DNA of 64,000 nucleotides from Paragyromitra xinjiangensis (Eukaryota > Ascomycota > Pezizomycetes > Pezizales > Discinaceae): contig JBCAMK010000019.1 of NCBI GenBank assembly GCA_038503065.1, positions 186,001 through 250,000 on the forward strand, read 5' to 3'. Under the pieces are notes generated by a model. That model had not been told where the DNA came from and searched no databases. It worked only from the letters and a program-made list of their open reading frames with translations. Positions 21,709 through 33,700 of this stretch are shown in pieces (position 1 is the first letter of the stretch; every line of letters begins with the position of its first letter). The translations under genes and the position numbers were made by a program.

Positions 21709-24240
21709 GGTGTCTGGCTTGGCTTGATCAGGTCAATCATCGAGGGGCCCCACTGGATATATAAATGCTGGGTGCACGGTTATTCCCGAAGCCGTGATCA
21801 AGGTGGTGTTTTTTCATTAGCCCCTGCGCACCAAACTATTTCAGTCAATTGGATAGGCTAAGGGGCAATAACAGAAAGCTACACCACATCCCCTTACCAG
21901 ATGTTTGGACGTGAATCATCCGGAAAAGTAGGCGCATGAAGACTAGCCGTATATGGCAGCTGGCAGTGTGGGTGGGGCCCTGCGCAATCTAAGATGCCGT
22001 GCAAGACATCAAATGTCGCAGAGGCGGAGCCTCGCCTCCACAAATCGAGAGTTAAGCATTATGACTCCATTGTTTTCAAGCCATGGTGATCGTTTAGGGG
22101 GTGATTGGCTGGGTTCGTCCTGCCGGAATTTGTAAACCAGGACAGCTCTTTGTGACGGTGCGATAATTAGGTTTCAGAAAACGATGCATTCTCTAAGAAG
22201 CACCGCCTCACTGGGTGGGATTTATGGAAGGTTACAGATATGCCGCCACCCTCGAAGGCACAGGTGGTGGCATGTAATATTGCCAACTTCACAAATAACC
22301 TGGTACTGGCCTTCAACCCAGACTGGCGGCAAAGTCTGCTAGGTCTGGAAATAGATACGTTGTTAATCCTGTAATGGATGTACTAGGATCTCGCTTAACC
22401 AGCTGTGAGGCAGAGTAGACGGCAGAGTAGACGCTGGGTAAAATTTGGTCTTTAAAGACAAAAAATGGTTTCGGAGTCAGCCAGAACCCCAGTTGTGTTT
22501 AATGAGTATACCACACTATGGTCAACACTTGTGGTTTAAAGATAAAATAGGTGGCCTTACTCCCACCATTATCAATCCATTAGGAACAATAGCAGTACCC
22601 AGAAACCAAAAGTGATTTCTCAAGGTAAACCCGTTTGATCGCCAGAAAAGCAATCTGGGACAACCCATGCTCCACTCTAACCATAAAATATGCATATCTC
22701 AACCCTGCCAGAAAGCATGCGGGTGGGCTGCCGAAGTTACCGAGCCAAAGTCTTCTGCTTTCACCGTTTTCGATTTTCGTTTGCGCTAAGTACTCTAAGT
22801 AAAATATTCCGCTTTAGTGATCTTCACAGCATCCCAACGCTCTAGTCTTTACTGTGGTAAGAAAACTTCGCCTCAGATCATCAGAACGTGGCATATCGTC
22901 CTAGTCGTCGAGCTCCGATTCACTTCTAGAGGTTGATCCATCTGAGGTTGTCTCGAGAACTGCCCTTTGCTGCAGAGCGGGAAAGATTTATGCAAGGTTA
23001 CTTGGCAGAGAAAGCCTCCGATCCAGCTACATAACATAACATCCTACTCCCTTTCATTCGCGCTGAATAGTCCACGACAGTACCGACATGTGCATTTGAA
23101 ATCCCCATCTCGGTTTCAGCTTGGCAAGTTCTGTTTCAGCGACCGCGCTCCCCACGTGGCCATGCAAGCGCGCTTGCTCTTGGTATCCAGAACGCCGCAC
23201 TCTCCCGATAGGTTGTCTTGTAGGGCTGATGGAGACCACATGGGGCGGCTGTGGGAATAGCGGGATTATGGCGAAGCTTTAGTACCTGCGTCGGGGTGAG
23301 TGAGGCGGGAATAAGCGGTTCGAATGGGGATGTTTACTTTGGTTCTCTTGGTAGCCTTGGTTCCGAAGGAAAGGAAATGTAATGAGAACCACATCTTATG
23401 TATAGCCGCTCCTCAGTCTACCACCAATCTTATCCTCCCTTGTCTCCAGGTTGTATCACCCAGAGCATACCAGAACAGTCTGAAGATGTCAGCGAGGCTT
23501 AACCGGTTAGTTGGGTATCCTCAGAAGCAGGCTATGATTCCGCTGGCCGCATTCACTCTACATCACTCGGCCCATGTGGCTCGGCGCCCAGCCTCTTGGC
23601 CTGGCAGTGGTCAGCTTGTGGGTACAGAATTATGTAATACCTATGGAAAAAATTCCCAGTTCGGGGAGGTGTGTTCGGGAACGAGTTTAGGTGGGATATG
23701 TATGAGGGATTTGAAGCTACTTTTGCTGCGGGCTGTAGCAACCTTCTAGCTGCTAGTAATCCCAAGGCTCGTATTATCTCGATGAGTAATTACTAATCGT
23801 GGCTCAGGCTGTATCCTAGATGAAAATCTATCAAAAGACTTTACTGTTCCCTGTGCTGTTTAGAGCTGTTTTTAGTCTTGGTGGGCTTAGCATTTGGGTA
23901 CGTGGGGTGTTCTCTGCCTTATTCAACGTTTATATCTGTTATTGTAGGGTTCAGTACATTGTGCACGTGTCTGGAGTTGGGTTGATGGTGCAGGCTTGGA
24001 TTGTAGGAGTTTAGGTGTGTAGGTATCCCTAAGTGGACATGTATGGGAGATAGGAAACAGACTGTAAATTACTACCTTGATACAGGCTCAAAACGACCCA
24101 TCAGACAGAACCCATCCGAATCTCTAAACAAACTAAAACAAAAGAAAACACCAAATGAACCCAAATCCACAAACGACGATAAGACCAAGAGATCCAGCTA
24201 ATCTAGTACAGAAACAGCATATACATAGCTTGACAAACGA
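21709..24240. other. Intergenic region, no gene supported
   Basis: This region holds the peptidase promoter at its left end and the 3' flank of the LPMO-like gene at its right end. Frames up to 141 codons exist around 23.3-23.7 kb, but they have no recognisable domain and overlap an antisense frame of similar quality. A short direct duplication GGCAGAGTAGAC occurs twice near 22.41-22.43 kb. Confidence 0.5.
21757..21766 (-). promoter_or_regulatory. TATA-like box of S28 peptidase gene
   Basis: On the minus strand ATTTATATAT lies about 50 nt upstream of the ATG at 21708. That implies a short 5' UTR. Assignment is by position and motif. Confidence 0.45.
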
Positions 24241-25206
24241 CTACTTCTGCTTCTTCGACTTACAATCAAACCCACCACCAAAAGGACAACTAGTCGTCTG
24301 GGGAAGATACTCATAGCAATCAATCCCATCCGACTTCAGATACCAGCACGGCGGACAATCACCACCCTTACAAAGATACGCAGCATTCCCACCCTTCCGA
24401 CACGACTGCGTTCTACACGCCGCGCCCGAATCAACCCTATCTATCTCAGCAGCCAATTTCTTCTTCTCCTCAACGCTATAACTCGGTCCTTTATGATCAC
24501 TCCCAGTGATCATAACATCGAAACAAGTCGACCAAACGTCAATCCAACCCCTATCATAATCCCCCATCTTCCACCCATCCCTATTCTTCAAAAAACCCCT
24601 CTCATTAGCCCACGTCCACACCATCATATGTCTCCCATTCTCGATCTTCTCCGGGATCTTCAAATGGAAATACGCCGCGCGATCGAACGGCCTCCCATCG
24701 ATCCTCACCGACCAAGCGTCCGCCGAGAAATTCGCCTGTGCGCCAACCAGCCAGTTTAATTCCGTAAGCTCGCTCTTGAGCGTGATCTCGGCTTCTTTCT
24801 GGCCTTTCCAGTAGATACGGACGAGACCGGGGTCGCGGTTCGGGGGGAGGCCCCAGTCGCCGCGGACGTGGCCATTCCCCCACATGTTGAGGGTGAGGGA
24901 GTCACCGGGTTTGGCGACGGTGATGGGTTTGGAGGCGGGGTAGAAGGGGGTTTGGATGGGGTTGCAGGCGAGGTTGTGGGCGTTGGTGACGGGGTGGTTG
25001 AGGTTCCAGGAGTAGTAGGTTGACTCGTAGACCCAGTCGGTGTTGGTTACGTTGCGGGGGAAGCCGGAGCAGTTGTTGGTGGGGAGGATGGTGGCCGGGT
25101 TGGCTTTGGCTGTGGCGTAGTTGGGGATGTGCGTGTTGATGCATTCGACCCAGGAGTGGGCGTGGGTGAGGGTTAGGAGGGAGGCGAGGGTTAGTTGGAG
25201 CTTCAT
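24241..25206 (-). CDS. Secreted LPMO-like His-brace candidate
   Basis: A single-exon 321-aa protein has a 16-residue signal peptide (MKLQLTLASLLTLTHA) whose predicted cleavage leaves His17 as the first mature residue, in HSWVEC. A second conserved His lies in MWGNGHVRGDW (about residue 113). An N-terminal His plus an internal His in an NGHV context is the expected copper His-brace of lytic polysaccharide monooxygenases and related secreted copper proteins. I recall a fungal family starting HSWVE with ENGHV (a DUF7492-type family), and this resembles it, but I cannot confirm membership. The C-terminal ~70 residues contain ten cysteines and probably form a small disulfide-rich module. Two N-glycosylation sequons (NCS, NVT) lie near the N-terminus. 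Oxidative polysaccharide cleavage is an inference; a copper-binding role without catalysis is the alternative. Confidence 0.72.
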   Translation of the reverse strand: MKLQLTLASLLTLTHAHSWVECINTHIPNYATAKANPATILPTNNCSGFPRNVTNTDWVYESTYYSWNLNHPVTNAHNLACNPIQTPFYPASKPITVAKPGDSLTLNMWGNGHVRGDWGLPPNRDPGLVRIYWKGQKEAEITLKSELTELNWLVGAQANFSADAWSVRIDGRPFDRAAYFHLKIPEKIENGRHMMVWTWANERGFLKNRDGWKMGDYDRGWIDVWSTCFDVMITGSDHKGPSYSVEEKKKLAAEIDRVDSGAACRTQSCRKGGNAAYLCKGGDCPPCWYLKSDGIDCYEYLPQTTSCPFGGGFDCKSKKQK

Positions 25207-27701
25207 CGTGATGGTGTGGTGGTGGTGGTGGTGGGTGGGGTGGACTACTAGGTGTAGTGAGGCAAGATATGTTCGGTAGAGGCAAGATATATTCGGTAGA
25301 GGAGATAGAGAATGGAGGAAGCGAGGGATTGGAATATAAAGGGAGAAATAACGGCAGAATATGAATATAATGGTTGTGCATTGAAGCGGAATTGCGGAAT
25401 ATAACCAAAGACGGATGCTGTCAAGTTGAATAGCTTGAACTGAGAGATGGCAACATGAATGTGTGAACCTCTACCAGAATGTAGTTGGCTACCGAGATCC
25501 TCATACAAGAGACAATAGAAAGTGGGTTTCTATAGCTATAGAGCACTAGTGACATTGTGAAACACCTATTCAATATACTCCATATCCGGAATTTGAGCAA
25601 CATGAACCAATCAATCAGTGTATCATGTGCTATGTGGCATAAATACTATAGTACTTCATTTAGCGAGGAGATAGCTATGTAGTCTAGCTGGCCAATTTCA
25701 ATCTCTCTATCACTGTAGGCATTGATTGTAACCTAAAGTATGCAACACCATTCATCCGCCAAAAGCTCCATTCGCTACACATCTGGTTCAGCGAGATGAT
25801 CCCCAAGCACCTGGTAAAATTTATGTTTAGAAGAGCCCACTTCCTGCGGTGCACCAAGAACGGGAACAGGCACAAGTGGAGATAAAAGTATTTCTATATT
25901 ATGGACTGAGCGCTAAGTATTGATGATTTGATTTTACATACTATGACCACCATAGACAATCCGATCAGCCCACTGCCTAGCGTCTAGAATGCTTCTACTT
26001 CATTAGAGGTGAATAGAATACCTCCATTCGTTGTGGTGGGTTTAATTCGTGGGATCATGCACCATCACTCGAACACCCGCCCGCGGCTGACAGTGCGGAG
26101 GCTGGGAAGGGACTATCGAAGCTGTAAGTTGTAAACTGATAGGTATTTATTGAGCCGTTGATACAGTAATAGCTTATTGAAGGGCGTGTTTTCGCATTTT
26201 AGGCCGTGGAAGCGTTGCGTAATTTGTGTTCTCCCTTACATCTCGTGAGGTGTGAATGTGAGAGGGTAGTAGGTACATTGTAAGTAACGTGCGTAAGGTT
26301 TAGAGCTTCATGTGTAGTTTGGTTCATTGCTACGACAGCGCATACCGTAGTTTGAGGGTAGGATGCTTGGTGAAAGGCTGTAGCGGAGGTGCAGGGGTGG
26401 CTGGTTACGAGGCTAGAGCTGTGGTAAACGTGGTAGGGAGGGAAGGAAGAGAGGGGAAAAAGAAGTAATGAGGATGAGAATAGTGGGGGTTCAGGTGATG
26501 CTATCAGTATTTGTTGAGGTAGCCGGTTCTGATCCTAACGTATACTTGGCACGGAAGCGATATGTCAAGATGGACTCATGTTACTGAACATATAGATGAA
26601 AGATATATATGTGGCGGACTGCAGGTGACATCCAACAGTTATGGAAACCAGATGGGTTATCAATTAACCTATAGAGTAAGAGCAGCTTGAAAAATCTGGA
26701 GATGAATGGTCCACCCACAGACCCTTTCTTTTCTTTTCTTTTGTCTATTTCCTCGGATCACGAAACCTTGGATACTGGAAACTCGTGTTTCAGTAGGCTA
26801 TTCAACGTTCAGTCGATCGGAGGCCGGGTAGCGAAGGCTATCGAGCGATAGCGGAGATGACCGTTGCTATCATATTTACAGGTAGGAAATGATCTCTGGA
26901 TTGTGACTAGGTCTTTTCCGGAAATTGACCAACGTCGGATTCGGTGATAAGGGATGGGGGAGACTGAGGAGAAAAGCGGAGAAGAGGAGAAGGGAGAAGA
27001 GGAAGGGAAGAAGAGGAGAAGAGGAGATAGCTTGAATAGAGAGAACAAAGGCACCAGAACATCAATAGCAGCCGGAGGATGAATACCCATAAAGGGTCTA
27101 TCCTTATTTTGGAAAGGTATTTTCAGAATTAAATTCATTATTAAAAAAAATCAATAGCAGCACCCACGTGACGTTAGCCTCCCGCGCTCACATAAGCGAA
27201 CGCCAAGAGGTTTCTGGCTTGTTTCTTTTCGGTCATCGTTCGTTTCTTTGCATTGCAGGAAATCCATCAGAAGACTGGAGAGGAGACGAGAGAGAGACGA
27301 GAGACGAGAAGAAGAATACAAACAAGAGGAAACATCTGTCACTGCTTCTCCCTCCTCCTCCTCATCCCTCCATCCCTCATCCCTTTCTCCCCTCTCTTCA
27401 TCTTCATCTTCATCTTCATCTTCATCTCAACCTCACCCATCCTCCATTCTCATCTCTCCATCATTCTCTCTTCTATCCCTCTGTCCTTTAAACCACGCGT
27501 CTATCCTTTGCTGCTCCTCCCATCTCCTCTTCCTCCTTGTCCCGTGACTTGCTGCTGCTGATCCTCTTCATCAACACATCGAAGCAGCCGTCACCTATTC
27601 GATCGTCCCAGCAATCTAAGTTACTCCCTTCATCAAACGGGAGTTTTCTCCCTCATTTCTCCTCCTCTTCTCCCCCCCTCCTCTCCTCCTCCCCCCTCGT
27701 C
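25207..27701. other. Divergent intergenic region
   Basis: This separates the LPMO-like gene (-) from THO2 (+). A minus-strand TATA-like TTTATATT lies at 25333-25340, about 130 nt above the LPMO-like ATG. No gene is supported in 25.5-26.9 kb. A purine tract (26947-27031) and a long pyrimidine tract (about 27341-27500) precede THO2. Open frames in the pyrimidine tract are Ser/Pro/Leu repeats caused by composition. Confidence 0.55.
27341..27500 (+). promoter_or_regulatory. CT-rich tract upstream of THO2
   Basis: A dense C/T tract including five perfect TTCATC units (27397-27426) ends about 200 nt before the THO2 ATG. TATA-less fungal housekeeping promoters often have such tracts near the transcription start. 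A mirrored GA-rich tract lies 350-400 bp upstream. The promoter role is inferred. Confidence 0.5.
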
Positions 27702-30700
27702 ATGCCCAGCCATTCCGACCGTCACCAAGGCGATCGGAATCGTAAACGAAAACATTCAGATAATAACCAGCCTTCTCGTACATCACCCTACACCCCCAAT
27801 CGTTCCGGTGACCAATACACTCCTCGCAACAATTCCGGTGGTGGTGGCGGAGGTGGTCAAGGCGGACAAGGACAGGGACAAGGCGGCGGTGGGAACCGTT
27901 CTGGCAGACGCGGTCGCCAAAACACTTCAGGGCAGCAGCAACAGCAGCAACAGCAGCAGTCGCAGCAACAACCTCCTATCCAGAGGACACCTAATCGACG
28001 AGCAATGGACGAACCCATGCCGGCTGACGACCTAATGAACCTCGTGAATAATCCTACCCCTCCCGCAACACCGCGCGATTTCTACTTTTGGGAACACTTT
28101 ACCGATGCCGTCATCAAGGAGTGGCAGTTTTCGGGCTTTTCACGCGTGAAGGGGAGCCTGGAGAAGGTGTCGAGGGATAAGGACACCGACGAGGCTTGCA
28201 TCATCTTCCAGGAGCTTGTCAAGGCGACGATCGAGGGAAGGCTACTGGTTGATCATGCGGTGAGGTTTCTCGCGGACGTCTTGATCAGTCTGGATTCTAG
28301 GACAGATAGCGCGCTGCTCGACCTTCGCGGGTTATTCCTGTCGACTGTTTACGGTTTCGAGGAGCATAATGATACTGTCAGAAATACCACCCCCGATAAT
28401 CTAGTGAGACTGCTTAAGGCCATTACTCCCCATCCAATACCGCAGGACGACCTAGCCTTGAATTTAGAAGCAGCTACACTGATGGCCATCGGCCTAGTCA
28501 CACAGACTTTCGTCAAGCGGACGGCCAAAGTCACCACAAATATGGTTTATAGACAACGCAAGCACAACCTTCTCCGTGAAGAAACCGAGGGGTTTTCAAA
28601 ACTAATTACAGAGTTCTTCACCGCCTCATACTCATCATCACCACTGGAGGTAGTTGGGAGGACTGGTGAGAGAGTCAAAGGTTTGGTCGGCGCGTTCGAG
28701 CTGGATCCCGGAAGAGTTCTGGATGTTCTTCTCGATACTGCAGCGTGTACTGTCGTCTCTAATGCCCGCTTTTTTGTCAAGCTGCTCCGAGGTAGTGCAT
28801 GGTGGCCGAAACACCTCCCTAATCACATCGATGATGAACCCGGCCCCGCCAAAGGACGTGAGGAGTCTAAAGTCGAAAAGGAGAAAGAAAAGGAACGGAC
28901 TGATAGAGAGTTTTTTGATAAACTCCGCAGCGAGGGGATCTCCGCGTTCTTTGAGTCTCCGGAAGGGTGTGGAAAAGGCGGTAACAAAGTCGCTGCTCAG
29001 CTACTCGGGTTCAAGTTTCGCTATTATCAACAAGAGGATGTCCGCGAGGCCACACCAGAGAATCTTCTCGTTCTCAGTGCTCTCCTGGTCAAGATCGGCT
29101 TTGTTGACCTGGCCGACTTATATCCACATCTCTCCCCCCGTGAAGAAGCAGGGATGACTGAATTGTATTCCAATTGGAAATCTAAAATGGAGGAGAAGCA
29201 ACGGGGCGGCAAACGCAATGCCCTCATGATGGCTGGCGCTCTGGCTGACGACACTTTACCACCACCTCCGCGACCCTCGAAGCCCTCTACCGCTTCCACT
29301 CCCACGGCCGACGAAAAACCTGTCGAGGAGAAAAAACCTGAGGAAATACGTTCCCCTAAGGTTCAAGACAATCAAAAAGTCATTCTTCTTAAATATCTCC
29401 TTGCTGTCGGTGCGATACCAGCAGCAATGTACATCCTCGGGAAATATCCGTTCCTCCCAGGCCCCTTCGACGACATCGCCGAGCATCTCTCTCGTGTCAT
29501 CGTCCAGAGTATCGAGACCGTATATCTCCCGCTCCGCCCCGCGCGCACAGAAATGGGAATGAAGAAACTTGCATTCCCCTCCGCTGCTGCTGGGGCAGGT
29601 GGTGTCGAGCTTGTAGACCAGCCACGCCGTAAGCCAATGGTCACATTCACGGTTGCGAATTTGAAACTCAAGACAGGCGATATTGAGTACCGTTTCTTCT
29701 GGGAGGAGTGGAAAGATGGCGTTCCTATATGTCGAAGTGCAGCGGATGTGGTGGTGCTTATGGAGACACTCGGCCGCATCCTCGGCCCGCGGGTAGGGCG
29801 TGATCCAGGCGTGCTCAGCCGTGTTTGTCGCATTGGCAAGATGGTATTAAGTTCGCCGGAGTGTACAGACGAGGAGCGCGGGCGGTGGGTCAACCTCTGC
29901 CGTTCGTTACTTGTCCCGGCCATCTCACTCACTTCCGGCAATGCCGGTCTTGTTAACGAAGTCTGGCGTCTCTTGTCTACACTTCCGACCTCGACCCGAT
30001 ATAGCCTTTATGGCGAATGGAGCAATCCTCACAGCAGATTACACAGAATGCATCCCGAATTGAAATTTAAAGTTGCGCAGACGGAACGCGAGACGAGAGA
30101 TTTGCTGAAGAGGATCAGTAAAACTAATGTGAAACTGATGGCAAGGCAGTTGGCGAAGGTAGCCACAAGTGATCCGGTTACGGTCATGAGGGTAGTGTTA
30201 GGGCAAGTGGAGGGCTATGACAATTTGATTGAGGTAGTTGTAGATGCAGCGAGATACTGGGGAGTTGTGGGATTTGATGGTGTTGGGTTTGGGGTTTTGG
30301 GGAGGTATGTATCGAGCTTATTGTTGGGCCGTTTCTGGAGTGGGTGTTGTGTTTCGACAAGACTGATATTGTGACAGCATGAGCACGGAAGGAAAGAAGC
30401 GAGTGCAAGCAGACGGGATGTTGACCAGCAGATGGCTCCAATGTAAGTGTTACTCCCACACGTTTCAACATTGAAACTTATGAATTTCAATCCCCAGTCC
30501 CACTTCCAGCCAAGTCTTTGGAAAACGGACCGAATGAATGAACCGAGTTTTGATGCATAAAATTGTCTCTTCAACCAATACGGGGTAAATTTAACTAATA
30601 CTTTCTAGCCCTCGCCCACTTCTGCGGGAAGATATATACCCGCTACAACAAGCAGATGGACCCAACCCCTATCCTGGAGTATGTCGCCCGCCAACTCAAA

Positions 30701-33700
30701 CGGAATATCAGTGTCGACCTCATCGTCTTGCAGCAGTTGATTCAGTCCATGGCGGGAATTAACCCAGAGATCAATCTCAACGATGCTCAACTGCAGGGGC
30801 TTGCTGGAGGAGAGGTGCTAAGGAAGCAGATTTTGAAGGCGTTTAGAGATAGTAGGGCGGAGGATACGCCAGATACGATGAAGACGCTTACTTACACTCT
30901 TACGAAATCTGGACTGGCGACCCAGCTGCTGATACTGATCGCGCAAGAGAGGCAGACGTGTGTTTTCCGCCTAGATGAGGATGGGGCGCCGCTGAAGGTG
31001 CTCGGAAATTTGTTTGATGAGATCCATGTGGTGCTAAGTCAGTATCTTGATTTGCTGAATACTGGGCTACCAGCGGAAAAATATGAGGAAATCGTCCCGA
31101 GTCTTAGTCGATTGTGTCTGGAGTTTGGGCTCGAGCCTGCGGTGGCCTGGTGGATCGCGCGGAATGCCGTGAAGAGCAAGATGCGACGAGTTGAGGTGGA
31201 GTCGCCGGAGAGTGTCGATGATGTTGAGATGAAGGATGCTGACACCGAGGTGGTTATCGAGAAGAAAACCCCGTGGAATCCGGTACTGGAGAAGATTATG
31301 GAGGAGGTGCGGCCAATATTGCCAGAGGAAGTTTGGCAGAAGTTTTCGCTGAGCTTCTATGTCACGTTTTGGCAGCTGAGCATTTATGATATTCACGTAC
31401 CAATGGAAGCATATCAGCACGAGACCACGCGGTTGAATGCAGCGATCAGGGCGTTGGATAGTGATCGGAGTGATATGAGTATATCTGGCCGGCAGAAGAC
31501 GCGGGAACGTCGGGAGGAGATGATGGCGACACACTCGAAGTTGAGCGCTGAGCTGAAGCTACATATTCGGGATCACAACTTTGCTAGGAGACGGCTGATG
31601 GCAGAAAAGGACCACTGGTTCGCGGACGCGCACTACGATCAACGGGAGGTGACGAATGCATTTATTCAGCACTGTCTCCTTCCACGTATCCTTCTCTCCC
31701 CCAACGACGCTTCCTTCTGCTCCCGTTTTATCAAAGATTTGCATAAAATGGGTACTCCTAAGTTCCATACGATCGGGATCTACGATGCCATCTTCGGCAA
31801 GTCTCTTGGAACTACTATCTTTATCCTCACTCAACGCGAAGCCGAGAACTACGGTCGTTTCTTGAAGGAGATTCTCACGGACCTTCACGCCTGGCATGCT
31901 GACCGTGCACTATATGAGGCTGCAGCTCTCGGAAAGGGCTTGTGTGGGTTCAACGTCAAAGGCAGTCCTTTCGACTGGGAAGACTTCCGGAAGATTCTGT
32001 ATAAGTGGCATAAAGCTCTACACAATGCGGTTAAGAACTGCTTGAGCAGTAAGGAATATATGCATATTCGTAACACGGTAGTAGTGCTGAAACACGTACA
32101 TGCGTTTTTCCCAGCGGTGGATTGGATTGGACGGACGGTGGTGGAGAAAGTTGAGGAGTTGGGAAGAGTGGAAAAGAGGGAGGATCTGAAGATTGCTGCT
32201 CTAACGTTATTGGGGTTATTGAAGAAGCGTGAGGGGGAGTGGGTAGTCGTTGCCGGGTTTCAGAAGGTGTGTATTAAGTCGGACAGCGCTTCCTAGTTGC
32301 CGGGATTTCCTGAAAACTTGCCTATCGATCAAATCTACAAAATTAGGTTTGTTTAGTAGGTTTCGTCTGAGGAGGTTCTAGTAACTAGGGTGGCGGTACA
32401 ACAAGTGATACTTAGTGATGTGATGGGGGCTAAACTGGTGTTGTGTAGGGTGCTAAGAGCGAGGTTCTTACTCCGGCTGCTTTGAGTGCAAAGCCGAGTC
32501 CAACACCAACGGGTACTCCTGCGGCAGATGCGAATCAAAGTCCAGGACATAAAACGATTGCGAACACGACCGCTAAGTATATTTTCCCTTCACCAAGCTC
32601 TCCTCCAGCTTTGGGGAACGAAAAGGCTGATCTGGACTCTAGTGGGTCTTTGATACTGCCAGCAAAACCGGATGCCGAGAAGGAGGATGGCGAGATCGAT
32701 GACAGTGCGAAAGGCAGGGAGGCAAAGAGGGTTGCGCCGGTGCCACAGGTTCAGGATGCTTCGAAGACCGTTGATACGAGACGGGTTGCAAACCTGCCCC
32801 AGAGACCAGGACCGATCCCACCCCCACTTAGACGACAGCCCTCGAGAGAGCCTCCGAGGCCGCAGCAGCAGCCACAGCAGATGGTTGGTGAGCCTATGCG
32901 CGCTAATACACCGCGACGGGATGAGAATATGCCGGTTCGTGCGGCGGCTGATCTGGTCATGAGGCCGAACACCATCCAGAATACGAGAGTGATTGTGCAA
33001 CAGCAGCCGGGGCGGCCTCAACCGCAACATCAACTTCCGGATAGACCTCAAGCTCAGCAACCACAACATGGGCGTGTTACGGATCGCGATCTCCGGGATC
33101 TGGTCCGTGACGCGCGGCCGCAGGTTGAGATCCGGGGACGGCCGAGTAATGAGAGGTTACCTGAGAGGCCAGGGCCACAAGAGCGTCGCGTGCAGAGCCC
33201 GAGGAGGGATGGAGGAAGGGATATCAGGGATCCACATAGACGTGATGTGGAGCGACCGAGGGGTGGTAGGGACGAGGCATTCCAGCGTCCAGCGTTGCCA
33301 AGTCGCGATGATCGAGGGCAGAGAGCCCCGGATAGGAAGGAACAAGATATTATACGACCTGATGGGACATCACAGAGGCAGAATCAGTCGCCGCAGCAGA
33401 CGCCACCTTCACGGAACGATTCAAGGGTCCCGACACCGGATTTAGATAGAACACGGAGGGGAGATAGAGTGGATGATCGCTCGAGGAGGCACGATCAAAT
33501 GCGTCAAGGCGAGGTTATTGCTATAGATAGACTCGAGCATCCAGATCGTCGCATCATTCCTGAGCGAAGACAATCGGATCAAAATATATCCCGTCAACAA
33601 GAGGACCCACACCTTCAACGTCCCCCTGCTGGTCCGAGAGCAGATGTCGAGCGTGATCGTCGCAATCGTCAACAAGTTGTTGAGTCGGCAGGCCAACTAG

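Noticed and set aside
23324..23749. 141-codon plus-strand ORF
   Set aside because: No domain, overlapping antisense frame of similar quality, and no plausible splice extension.
27168..27561. Ser/Pro/Leu-rich ORFs before THO2
   Set aside because: They arise from the CT-rich tract in three overlapping frames and have no recognisable domain. They are most likely promoter or 5' UTR.
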